DNA of 64,000 nt from Paracoccaceae bacterium. GTDB taxonomy: Bacteria; Pseudomonadota; Alphaproteobacteria; Rhodobacterales; Rhodobacteraceae. The translations under genes and the position numbers were made by a program. Numbering within the stretch: position 1 is the first letter of the stretch; the number at the start of each line of letters is the position of its first letter. Of this stretch, positions 16,906 through 24,632 are shown piece after piece. Location of the stretch: positions 62,001 to 126,000 of the forward strand of contig JAFIEO010000029.1 in NCBI GenBank assembly GCA_020832445.1. The letters run 5' to 3'. A model generated the notes under the pieces. That model did no database searches and was not told the origin of the DNA. It saw only the letters and a list, made by a program, of their open reading frames with translations.

Positions 16906-17646
16906 TCATCCCATGTGCATGCCGCCATTGACGTGCAGCGTTTCACCGGTGATGTACTCGGCCTCGTCCGTTGCAAGAAAGCCCACGGCAGCGGCAATGT
17001 GCTCCGGCTGACCCAGCGTTCCCACAGGGATCTGCCGCGTCAGTTCCGCACGCTGATCTTCAGCCAGCGCGCGCGTCATGTCGGTGTCGATGAAGCCCGG
17101 CGCAACCGCGTTTACGGTCACCCCCCTGCTGCCCACTTCGCGGGCCAGCGATTTGGTCAGGCCAACCAAGCCCGCCTTTGCCGCAGCGTAGTTGGTCTGG
17201 CCGGGATTGCCAGTGGCGCCCACCACCGAGGAGATGTTGATAATGCGCCCCCAGCGGGCCTTCATCATGCCGCGCAGGCAAGCCTTGATCATGCGGTAGG
17301 CGGATGTAAGGTTGGTGTCCAGAATGGAGTCCCACTCCTCGTCCTTCATCCGCATCATCAGGTTGTCGCGGGTGATGCCGGCGTTGTTCACAAGGATGGT
17401 CGGTGTGCCGAACTCGCCGGAGATGGCCTCCATCACCTGCTTGATGCTGTCGGCATCGGTCACGTTCAGGACCATGCCACGCCCCTGGGCGCCGGCTTCC
17501 TGCAGGTAATCGCTGATGCCCTTGGCGCCGCCTTCGCTGGTCGCCGTGCCGATGACCACCGCTCCCTGGCTGGCCAGCTTCAGGGCAATTGCCTTGCCGA
17601 TGCCACGGCTGGCGCCGGTCACCAATGCCACACGCTGCTCACTCAT
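16906..17646 (-). CDS. fabG: 3-oxoacyl-ACP reductase FabG
   Basis: A 246-residue short-chain dehydrogenase that reduces beta-ketoacyl-ACP with NADPH. The cofactor loop is TGASRGIG (about 10-17). The NNAG motif and the catalytic triad Ser (NISSVVGATGNPGQ), Tyr and Lys (NYAAAKAG, about 153-157) are all present. The C-terminus GETLHVNGGMHM is typical. A GGAG-rich ribosome site precedes the ATG, 3 bases after fabD. Confidence 0.97.
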   Translation of the reverse strand: MSEQRVALVTGASRGIGKAIALKLASQGAVVIGTATSEGGAKGISDYLQEAGAQGRGMVLNVTDADSIKQVMEAISGEFGTPTILVNNAGITRDNLMMRMKDEEWDSILDTNLTSAYRMIKACLRGMMKARWGRIINISSVVGATGNPGQTNYAAAKAGLVGLTKSLAREVGSRGVTVNAVAPGFIDTDMTRALAEDQRAELTRQIPVGTLGQPEHIAAAVGFLATDEAEYITGETLHVNGGMHMG

Positions 17647-17649
17647 TCC

Positions 17650-18588
17650 TTACTCTCCTCCCGTCAGCGCCTTGTCCAGGCTCGCCGGATCCATTACGGG
17701 GATTGCCGTGAGGGATTTGTCGATACGCTTGGTCAAACCGGCCAGCACCTTGCCCGGACCAGCTTCGACCAGGCGCGTCACGCCCTGCGCCGCCAACCAC
17801 TCGACGGTCTCCACCCAGCGCACGGGCTGATAAAGCTGTTGAACCAGACGCTCGCGGATGGCGTTGGCGTCCGTGGCGAGGCTGATATCGACGTTGTGGA
17901 CTACCGGGACTGCCGGGGTCGATATCCGCACGTCGGCCAGGATCTGGGCCAGGCGTTCCGACGCCGGACGCATCAGCGCACAATGGGAAGGCACGCTGAC
18001 CGGCAGCGGCAACGCGCGTTTCGCCCCAGCTGCTTTCGCTGCCTCACATGCGCGCTCCACGGCGGCACGATTCCCGGCCACCACCACCTGTCCCGGCGCA
18101 TTGAAATTCACCGCCTCGACCACTTCGCCCTGTGCCGATTCCGCACAGACCTTTCGCACGGCGGCGTCGTCGAGGCCGAGAATGGCCGCCATCGCGCCCT
18201 GCCCTTCGGGGACCGCCTCCTGCATGAAGCGCCCCCGTTCCGCAACCAGTGTCACAGCCTCGGAGAATTCCAGTGCGCCGGCGCATACCAGCGCCGTGTA
18301 TTCGCCCAGGGAATGGCCGGCCATGAAGTCTGGCTGCGCGCCTTCCCGACCGATCCAGGCACGCCAGACCGCAACACCGGCGGCAAGCATGGCCGGCTGG
18401 GTGCGGTCGGTGCGATTCAGCACCTCTTCAGGGCCTTCCTGGGTCAGCTTCCAGAGGTCTTCGCCCAGTGCTTCCGACGCTTCGGCAAACGTGTCCCGAA
18501 CCTCGGAACTGGATTGCGCCAGCTCGGACAGCATGCCCAGCGACTGAGAACCCTGTCCGGGAAACACGAAGGCAATCTTGTCTGTCAT
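17650..18588 (-). CDS. fabD: malonyl-CoA:ACP transacylase FabD
   Basis: The 312-residue acyltransferase moves malonyl groups from CoA to ACP. FVFPGQGSQSLGM opens the protein, the nucleophile Ser93 is in AGHSLGEYTAL, and the catalytic His is in SVPSHCALM (about 200). The start at 18588 was chosen for GGAGCTGC directly upstream. An in-frame start six codons earlier lacks this site. It is followed by fabG after 3 bases. Confidence 0.96.
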   Translation of the reverse strand: MTDKIAFVFPGQGSQSLGMLSELAQSSSEVRDTFAEASEALGEDLWKLTQEGPEEVLNRTDRTQPAMLAAGVAVWRAWIGREGAQPDFMAGHSLGEYTALVCAGALEFSEAVTLVAERGRFMQEAVPEGQGAMAAILGLDDAAVRKVCAESAQGEVVEAVNFNAPGQVVVAGNRAAVERACEAAKAAGAKRALPLPVSVPSHCALMRPASERLAQILADVRISTPAVPVVHNVDISLATDANAIRERLVQQLYQPVRWVETVEWLAAQGVTRLVEAGPGKVLAGLTKRIDKSLTAIPVMDPASLDKALTGGE

Positions 18589-18649
18589 TGCAGCTCCTTG
18601 TCTCATTCACTACCGCTGCCTCGAACTCGAACCGGCAACGGTCTGAAAA

Positions 18650-19621
18650 TCAGTAACGAACCAGCGCCGAGCCCCAGGTGAAGCCGCCACCGAACGCTTC
18701 CAGCAGCAACAGATCCCCTCGCTTGATGCTGCCGTCGCGAATGGCGCTATCAAGGGCGAGCGGAATCGAGGCCGATGAGGTGTTGCCGTGATACTTCACG
18801 GTCTGTACCACCCGCTCCATCGGCAGGCCAAGCTTTCGGGCAGTGGCCTGGATAATACGGATATTGGCCTGGTGCGGAACCAGCCAGTCCACGTCGGCCT
18901 TGGTCAGTCCGTTTGCTTCCAGGGTTTCATCGACGATGCGCCCAAGCGTGCGCACGGCCACCTTGAACACCTCGTTGCCTCGCATCTTGATCTTGCCACT
19001 GGTGTCGTCCAGTGCCTTGTATCCACGACCGACACCCCAGGGCACGTGAAGCAGCTCCTCCTGGCTTCCGTCCGCATGCAGGTGCGTGGAGAGGATGCCG
19101 GGCTGGTCGGAAGCCTCCAGGACCACTGCGCCGGCACCGTCGCCGAACAGCACGCAGGTGCCGCGGTCGGTCCAGTCCAGCAATCGGGTCATGGTCTCCG
19201 AACCGATAACCAGAGCGCGGTGCGCGCCGCCGGTTCGAATGAAACGGTTGGCGACGTCCAGGGCGAACACAAAGCCGGAGCAGGCGGCCGACACATCGAA
19301 AGCCGGTGCCCCGGATCTGATGCCCAGGGCCCGCTGCACCAGGCAGGCGGTACTGGGAAAGATGCGGTCCGGCGTGCAGGTGCCCAGCACCACGAGATCG
19401 ATGTCCTCCGGTGTGACACCGGCGCTTTCCAGCGCCGCCCGGGATGCTTCGATGGCCAGATCGCTGCAGCTCTGGTCGTCCGCCACGACACGACGCTCCG
19501 CAATACCTGTCCGTTCCCGAATCCAGGCATCGCTGGTATCCACCAGCTTCTCCAACTCGGCGTTGGTCATGACGCGCTCGGGCAGATAGCTGCCCGTTCC
19601 GATAATGCGTGTGTGAGTCAC
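18650..19621 (-). CDS. fabH: beta-ketoacyl-ACP synthase III FabH
   Basis: A 323-residue enzyme that starts fatty acid synthesis by condensing acetyl-CoA with malonyl-ACP. The catalytic Cys114 lies in [14 protein letters not shown]. His and Asn are in [11 protein letters not shown] (about 246) and [16 protein letters not shown]. The start is GTG, overlapping the plsX stop by 4 bases (GTGA), so synthesis is coupled to PlsX. Confidence 0.97.
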   Translation of the reverse strand: MTHTRIIGTGSYLPERVMTNAELEKLVDTSDAWIRERTGIAERRVVADDQSCSDLAIEASRAALESAGVTPEDIDLVVLGTCTPDRIFPSTACLVQRALGIRSGAPAFDVSAACSGFVFALDVANRFIRTGGAHRALVIGSETMTRLLDWTDRGTCVLFGDGAGAVVLEASDQPGILSTHLHADGSQEELLHVPWGVGRGYKALDDTSGKIKMRGNEVFKVAVRTLGRIVDETLEANGLTKADVDWLVPHQANIRIIQATARKLGLPMERVVQTVKYHGNTSSASIPLALDSAIRDGSIKRGDLLLLEAFGGGFTWGSALVRY

Positions 19622-20646
19622 TTGTCGTCTCTTTCTGAGAGCATCTGGTCCAGACGCTGGTCAATCAGCGCCGGGACACCTTTCTCGACCTCGAGAACAG
19701 CCGTTTCAATGGCATGCTGGAACGCGAAGGCGTCCGCGCCACCATGGCTCTTCAGCACGATTCCGCGCAAGCCCAGCAGACTTGCTCCGTTGTACTGCCG
19801 GGGATCGATGCGCTTGCGCAGATTCCGCAGCACCGGCAACGCAATCAACCCGGCCAGCTTGGTCAGCAGGTTGCGCTGGAACTCCTCCCGCAGATAATGG
19901 GCGATAATAGAGGCCACGCCCTCGGATGTCTTCAGCGCCACATTGCCCACGAAACCGTCGCAGACAACCACATCCACGTCGCCCTTGAAGATGTCGTCGC
20001 CCTCGACATAGCCAGCGTAGTTGAGTTCGCTCTGGGATAGAATCCTGGCCGCCTGCTTTACCTGATCGTTGCCCTTGATTTCCTCTTCGCCGATATTCAG
20101 CAATCCCACCTTGGGGGTGCCGCGGTTGTCCAGCGCCTCGGCCATCACCGAGCCCATCACTGCGAACTGGAACAGGTGTTCGGCGGAGCAATCCACGTTC
20201 GCGCCCAGATCCAGCATGCGGGTGTAGCCACCGATGGCGGGAATCGTTGTGATAATGGCGGGGCGATCGATTCCGGGCAACGTTTTCAGCACGTAACGGG
20301 CCGTCGCCATCAGCGCACCGGTGTTACCGGCACTGACAATGGCGTCGGCCTCACCGTCCTTTACCAGGTTGATGGCCACGCGCATGGAGGAATCCTTCTT
20401 CAGGCGCAGCGCCTGGGACGGCGGCTCGTCCATTGCGACGGTCTGGGAGGCGTGGTGGACTCTGATACTGTCGATTCCGCTGCCGCCGTGCTGACGCAAG
20501 GCGGCTTCCAGCACCTCCTGGTCTCCGACCAGGATCTGGCTGACGTGGGAATGACTCTTGGCGACGGCAACGGCGGCGGGCACAACCACGCTGGGTCCGT
20601 GGTCACCCCCCATCGCGTCCAGCGCAATGGTGACAGATTCGGTCAT
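19618..20646 (-). CDS. plsX: phosphate acyltransferase PlsX
   Basis: The 342-residue enzyme makes acyl-phosphate from acyl-ACP for phospholipid synthesis. [19 protein letters not shown] (residues 6-24) is the hallmark N-terminus, with [12 protein letters not shown] near 100 and [14 protein letters not shown] near 235. The start at 20646 was chosen because it matches the family N-terminus; the frame is open 29 codons further but without similarity. It sits between rpmF and fabH in the conserved order. Confidence 0.96.
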   Translation of the reverse strand: MTESVTIALDAMGGDHGPSVVVPAAVAVAKSHSHVSQILVGDQEVLEAALRQHGGSGIDSIRVHHASQTVAMDEPPSQALRLKKDSSMRVAINLVKDGEADAIVSAGNTGALMATARYVLKTLPGIDRPAIITTIPAIGGYTRMLDLGANVDCSAEHLFQFAVMGSVMAEALDNRGTPKVGLLNIGEEEIKGNDQVKQAARILSQSELNYAGYVEGDDIFKGDVDVVVCDGFVGNVALKTSEGVASIIAHYLREEFQRNLLTKLAGLIALPVLRNLRKRIDPRQYNGASLLGLRGIVLKSHGGADAFAFQHAIETAVLEVEKGVPALIDQRLDQMLSERDDK

Positions 20647-20733
20647 CGGCTTCCGAAAATAGACGGTGAATCCCGGTTCCAGCTGGACAGACAGGCACGG
20701 CGCCCGGAACTCGCGGCGCCGGCCTGCTAACAC

Positions 20734-20916
20734 TTATTCTTCGTTATCGTTGTTCAGCACCTTGCGGCCGCGGTAGAACCCATCAGCCGAGATGTGGTGA
20801 CGACGATGCGTCTCACCAGTGGTGCTGTCCACGGACAACGTGGGGCCCGAAAGGGCGTCATGAGCACGGCGCATGCCGCGCTTGGAACGGGTTTTCCGAT
20901 TCTGCTGAACCGCCAT
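20734..20916 (-). CDS. rpmF: 50S ribosomal protein L32
   Basis: A 60-residue basic protein starting [19 protein letters not shown], the universal L32 N-terminus, and ending in [15 protein letters not shown]. This is the zinc-free version: the Cys pairs found in some L32 proteins are absent. It lies 20 bases after yceD and before plsX, as in most gammaproteobacteria. Confidence 0.97.
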   Translation of the reverse strand: MAVQQNRKTRSKRGMRRAHDALSGPTLSVDSTTGETHRRHHISADGFYRGRKVLNNDNEE

Positions 20917-20936
20917 GGGTCACTCTCCTGTAAATA

Positions 20937-21473
20937 CTAGCTGTCGTCCCGGCGCTTCAGCGCACCAAGAACGGCGAACGGATTGGCCTGCCGCTCGTCA
21001 TCAGGTTTTTCCGATTGCGGCGCCGGGGCACTTAACTCAAGCGGCCGGCAATCGGGGTCGTCTTCATGCCTGGCCAGCGTCGGCAGCGCCAGAATGAGTT
21101 CATCTTCAACCAGTAGCGCCAGCCGCAACGGATCATCCCCGATCATGATCGGGTCATAGGTTTCCGGCAGGCTGTCGGCATCCTGCTCGGAATAGCAGCC
21201 CGCGAGCAGCACCGTTGCCTGCAAATCCCAGGGCATGGGCCTGAGACAACGCTGGCACTGCAGTTCGACATCGGCGCTGATATTGCCGCGGATGAGCAGG
21301 CGCCTGCCTTCGTCCCGACCGAACTGCAAGACTACCTTCGCCGAACCCTGCCCGCTCGTCAGGCTGTCACATAATCGTGGCAGGCTACCCACAGGCAGTT
21401 CACCCCGAAGCTCCTCCTGCCGGTCGGCAAGACGAACCACATCGACGACAACCGGTAGCGACTGACGAGTCAT
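20937..21473 (-). CDS. yceD: YceD/DUF177 family protein (23S rRNA accumulation)
   Basis: The 178-residue acidic protein has the DUF177 features: a start PVVVDVVRLADRQEELRGEL, a CQRCLRP Cys pair near residue 93-96, and a C-terminal block ending NPFAVLGALKRRD. YceD is linked to normal 23S rRNA levels and is always paired with rpmF. The start codon lies only 9 bases from a strong promoter -10 box, so the message is almost leaderless; the alignment with other YceD starts supports this ATG. Confidence 0.93.
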   Translation of the reverse strand: MTRQSLPVVVDVVRLADRQEELRGELPVGSLPRLCDSLTSGQGSAKVVLQFGRDEGRRLLIRGNISADVELQCQRCLRPMPWDLQATVLLAGCYSEQDADSLPETYDPIMIGDDPLRLALLVEDELILALPTLARHEDDPDCRPLELSAPAPQSEKPDDERQANPFAVLGALKRRDDS

Positions 21474-21482
21474 AAGGGGCGC

Positions 21483-21511
21483 ATATTATCTGCGCAGTTG
21501 TGCACTGTCAA
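21483..21511 (-). promoter_or_regulatory. sigma-70 promoter of the yceD-rpmF-plsX-fab operon
   Basis: On the minus strand, -35 TTGACA (21511-21506, perfect) and -10 TAATAT (21488-21483) are separated by exactly 17 bases. Transcription should start near 21476, about 3 bases before the yceD ATG at 21473, leaving no room for a Shine-Dalgarno site. Confidence 0.75.
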
Positions 21512-21562
21512 AGCGCCTGACACCCGGCTCGGGACAAGCTGGCAGCGCCTGTTCCCTGGGTG

Positions 21563-21591
21563 TTGACCCGCGGCAGCGGCTGGTCTTGAAT
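21563..21591 (+). promoter_or_regulatory. sigma-70-like promoter for maf
   Basis: TTGACC (21563-21568), 17 bases, then TTGAAT (21586-21591) on the plus strand. It faces away from the yceD promoter, and the two form a divergent pair. The leader to the maf ATG would be about 45 bases. Confidence 0.45.
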
Positions 21592-21643
21592 GCTTCGGCA
21601 ATCCCATGGTTCCACCTTTCACTCTTCCACCGGAATTCCGAGC

Positions 21644-22228
21644 ATGCGCACTCCTCGACTGATCCTTGCCTCCAGTTCCCGTTACCGCAGGGCACTGCTG
21701 GACAGACTGCATCTGGATTACCTGGCCGTATCACCGGATATAGACGAGAGCCGGCTGCCGAACGAACCTCCCGCCGAGTACGTTCGCAGGCTGGCGGAAG
21801 AAAAGGCTCGCGCGGTGGCCCGGCATCATCAGGACGCGCTCATTATCGGCTCCGACCAGGCCGCTGTGCTGGAAGACAGGGTGCTGGGAAAGCCGGGCAC
21901 CCTCGAACGGGCCACCGAGCAGCTCCGGCAGGCCTCCGGCAGACGCGTCGAGTTCCTCACCGGCCTCAGCCTCTACGATGCCGCGGCGGACCGGGCGCTG
22001 TCCGCCGTGGTTCCCTTTGCCGTCCATTTTCGGGAGCTCGGTGACGCGGAAATCAAACGGTATCTGGAAAAGGAACCAGCGCTGGATGCCGCGGGCAGTT
22101 TTCACTCCGAAGGTTACGGCATCAGCCTGTTCCGGTCGCTGGAGGGTGACGACCCCACCGCGCTGGTGGGCTTGCCGCTGATCAAGCTCTGCGAACTCCT
22201 GCGACAGTGCGGGGTCGCATTGCCCTAG
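21644..22228 (+). CDS. yceF: Maf family nucleotide pyrophosphatase (YceF/MafB type)
   Basis: A 194-residue house-cleaning enzyme. LILASSSRYRRALLDRL (residues 6-22) is the Maf signature, with YVRRLAEEKARAV near 46 and IGSDQAAVLEDRVLGKPG near 68. The Q in SDQ places it with the 7-methyl-GTP pyrophosphatase (YceF) group rather than dTTP/UTP types. It is divergent from yceD, the standard arrangement. The ATG at 21644 matches the family start. Confidence 0.93.
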   Translation: MRTPRLILASSSRYRRALLDRLHLDYLAVSPDIDESRLPNEPPAEYVRRLAEEKARAVARHHQDALIIGSDQAAVLEDRVLGKPGTLERATEQLRQASGRRVEFLTGLSLYDAAADRALSAVVPFAVHFRELGDAEIKRYLEKEPALDAAGSFHSEGYGISLFRSLEGDDPTALVGLPLIKLCELLRQCGVALP

Positions 22229-22261
22229 CCGACAGGTGAACCACCCCGCAGGACACAATGA

Positions 22262-22287
22262 CCGGGCCTGCGCTAGCGCAGGCCCGG
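22262..22287. terminator. 26-base perfect palindrome over the sppA stop
   Basis: CCGGGCCTGCGCTAGCGCAGGCCCGG reads the same on both strands and includes the sppA stop codon TAG (22275-22273). It lies between the convergent maf and sppA genes. It is probably a two-way terminator, although no T-run follows on either strand. Confidence 0.5.
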
Positions 22288-23217
22288 CTCGCCAAGCACC
22301 ATCTGGGCGATCCGTTCTCCGATGCTCGACCCCAGCCGACCGCTCAGTTGCTGCAGGATGTTCTGTCGGGGTGTGAAGTCGCGCACGTTATCCACGCCAA
22401 CCACTTCGCGGGCAACGTAGCTGAGGCTGCCCAGTTCGTCCGCCAGCCCAAGCTCGATGCCCCGGCGCCCAGTCCACACCAGCCCGGTGAATAACTCGTC
22501 ATTGTCGGCCAGACTGTCCCCGCGCCCCGTTCTCACGGCATCGATGAACTGCTGATGCACCTCATCCAGCACGCTCTGGATCCACTCCACATCCTCCTCC
22601 CGCTCCGGCGAGAACGGGTCCAGCAGGGCCTTGCTCTCGCCGGCCGTGTAGAGCCTGCGTTCGATGCCGAGCTTCTCGATGGCCTCTTCCAGGCCGAACC
22701 CCTGGGCAATCACGCCGATGGAGCCGATCATGGTGCTCTGGTCCACGAAGATGCGGTCCGCCGACACTGCCAGGTAATAGGCCCCGGACGTGAACATGTC
22801 CTCGGCCACCGCATAGACCGGAATATCGGGATACTCGTCCTTGAGCCGGCGTACCTCGTCATTGATCTGGCTTGCCTGCACGGGGCTGCCGCCGGGGCTG
22901 TTGATATGGAGCACCACCGCCCGCGTGCCGTCGCTCCGAAATGCCTCGCGCAACCCGCGCGTGATCAGCTCCGCGGAGTTGTTGCCGTCGGGCAGCAGCA
23001 TCCCGTTCACCTTGACCACCGCCGTGTGCTCCGTCGGCGCGGTGTCCGAGGTCAGCCCGAAATCCACGCCCCGTATCGCAAACAGCACGAACAGCAGATA
23101 CCCGAAGAACAGGAGCTTGAAGAATATTCCCCAGCGCCGCGCGAGCCGGCGCTCACGAATACCTTCCAGCGCGATCTCCCTCAGCGCCTGCCGCTCCCAG
23201 CGTTCATCATTCATCAT
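22273..23217 (-). CDS. sppA: signal peptide peptidase SppA, short form (S49)
   Basis: A 314-residue membrane-anchored serine protease. One span is at residues about 31-48. The nucleophile Ser lies in EDMFTSGAYYLAVSADRI (about 145-162) and the general-base Lys in TAGESKALLDPFSP (about 197-210). HINSPGGSPVQASQI is the conserved oxyanion region. It degrades leftover signal peptides. It lies 14 bases after rluC and is probably co-transcribed with it. Confidence 0.93.
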   Translation of the reverse strand: MMNDERWERQALREIALEGIRERRLARRWGIFFKLLFFGYLLFVLFAIRGVDFGLTSDTAPTEHTAVVKVNGMLLPDGNNSAELITRGLREAFRSDGTRAVVLHINSPGGSPVQASQINDEVRRLKDEYPDIPVYAVAEDMFTSGAYYLAVSADRIFVDQSTMIGSIGVIAQGFGLEEAIEKLGIERRLYTAGESKALLDPFSPEREEDVEWIQSVLDEVHQQFIDAVRTGRGDSLADNDELFTGLVWTGRRGIELGLADELGSLSYVAREVVGVDNVRDFTPRQNILQQLSGRLGSSIGERIAQMVLGEPGLR

Positions 23218-23231
23218 TTAAGTCCTTTTGC

Positions 23232-24194
23232 TCATTTCGGCTGGAGCTGCTCAAGGACCTGACGAAGATCCGGGCTCAACTCCGCGGAATAGACGTGTCT
23301 GTCGCCGGTCTGGGGATCCGTGAACTGCAGGCTGCTTGCATGCAGGAAAAGCCGCCCCAGGCCAAGCTTCCTGAATCGCTTGTTTACTTCGGGATCGCCA
23401 TACTTGCTGTCGCCTACGATCGGCATCCCGAGATGTGCCGCATGCACGCGGATCTGATGAGTGCGGCCGGTATCGATACTGACCTCTGCCAGGCAGCAAC
23501 CATCATAGCGTTCCAGGCAACGGAAAACGCTTCTCGACGCCTTCCCCTCGCTGGAAACCTGCACCATGCGCTCCCCTGCCCTTCGGCCTCGCCGGTCAAG
23601 TGCGGCCTCCACCGGCACCGGCCCCCGTGGCAACTGCCCGGACAGCAGCGCGAGATAGCGTTTCTCCAGCCCGCCATCGCGAATGATCTGATGCAACTGA
23701 CGCAGCGTGCTCCGGCGTCGTGCGAGCAGCAGGCAGCCGCTGGTTTCGCGATCCAGGCGATGCACCAGCTCCAGGAACGGCTCTTCGCCCCGAAGCTGCC
23801 GCAGCGCCTCGATAAGACCAAACCGAAGGCCGCTACCTCCGTGGACCGCCAGACCGGCCGGCTTGTTCACAACCAGCAGCCGCGGATCCTCGTGAATGAC
23901 GCTTTGTCGCAAGGCTTCGGCCAGCCCCTGCGGCAGTTCGCTGCCCCCCTGCACGGGTGCCGTTGTCCGAATCGGGGGGATACGCACGACCGCTCCGGCC
24001 TTCAAGCGGTGAGTCGGCCCCACCCTGCCTCCATCGACCCGAACCTCACCCTTGCGCAGCAACCGGTAGATCCGCGTACGGGGAACACCCTTCAATTCCC
24101 GCATCAGGAAATTGTCCACGCGCTGCCCCGCACCCTCGCTGTCGACGGTGACATGGCGAACCCCCGGACGCGCTGTACTTCCTGTGCTGTTCAC
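23232..24194 (-). CDS. rluC: 23S rRNA pseudouridine synthase RluC
   Basis: The 320-residue enzyme has an S4 RNA-binding domain (residues about 22-75, VDNFLMRELKGVPRTRIYRL) and a RluA-type catalytic domain. The catalytic Asp is in LVHRLDRETSGCLLLA (about 143-158), and IDTGRTHQIRVHAAHLG follows. It would modify uridines 955, 2504 and 2580 (E. coli numbering). The start codon is GTG. It is divergent from rne, the conserved arrangement. Confidence 0.93.
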   Translation of the reverse strand: MNSTGSTARPGVRHVTVDSEGAGQRVDNFLMRELKGVPRTRIYRLLRKGEVRVDGGRVGPTHRLKAGAVVRIPPIRTTAPVQGGSELPQGLAEALRQSVIHEDPRLLVVNKPAGLAVHGGSGLRFGLIEALRQLRGEEPFLELVHRLDRETSGCLLLARRRSTLRQLHQIIRDGGLEKRYLALLSGQLPRGPVPVEAALDRRGRRAGERMVQVSSEGKASRSVFRCLERYDGCCLAEVSIDTGRTHQIRVHAAHLGMPIVGDSKYGDPEVNKRFRKLGLGRLFLHASSLQFTDPQTGDRHVYSAELSPDLRQVLEQLQPK

Positions 24195-24276
24195 GCCGCG
24201 ATCATACTAACCATTCCATCAGTATTGCCAGGCCCGGGCACGCATGGATCATGCGGTTTGCGACCAATGGCGCCGT

Positions 24277-24305
24277 TTGCTGCGGTACCACATCACTGTT
24301 ATATT
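24277..24305 (+). promoter_or_regulatory. sigma-70-like promoter of rne
   Basis: TTGCTG (24277-24282), 17 bases, then TATATT (24300-24305), a five-of-six match to the -10 consensus. The start point would be near 24312, giving a 5' leader of about 320 bases, close to the 361 bases of E. coli rne. Confidence 0.5.
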
Positions 24306-24632
24306 TACGCGACGCTCGCGCCCGACCGTTTGATGACTTTCGGGAACCCGCGGACGACACAGAACAGACTGGGTTTCGCACTGCCCGCCCCGAGGCGAGC
24401 AGTTTCTTGATTATCACGGAGTGCCGCCCTATTCCGGCACGGTAACACGCTCCCATGCCTACACCCCGGATCGTCTTCATCAACTTTATAGTCTGGCGTC
24501 TTGCCGCCGCGCTGCTCGGTTCGCGCGATGCGATGCATGACGCTCGCCCGGCGGCCCCAGGCTGCCAGGCCGGCAAAGTTCGACGTCCTGTCGGGAATCT
24601 GCGCATGGTCGAGCGTTGGAGACAGGAACTGT
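24306..24632 (+). promoter_or_regulatory. long structured 5' leader of rne
   Basis: No gene is seen in this stretch. It contains a GTGCCG / CGGCAC stem (24421-24426, 24435-24440) with an 8-base loop. In E. coli the rne leader carries a hairpin through which RNase E senses and cuts its own message. The similar position and length here suggest the same autocontrol, but the hairpin equivalence is inference. Confidence 0.45.

Noticed and set aside
16879-18681. 600-codon plus-strand frame opposite fabG and fabD
   Set aside because: It is the antisense of two certain genes and has no known domain.
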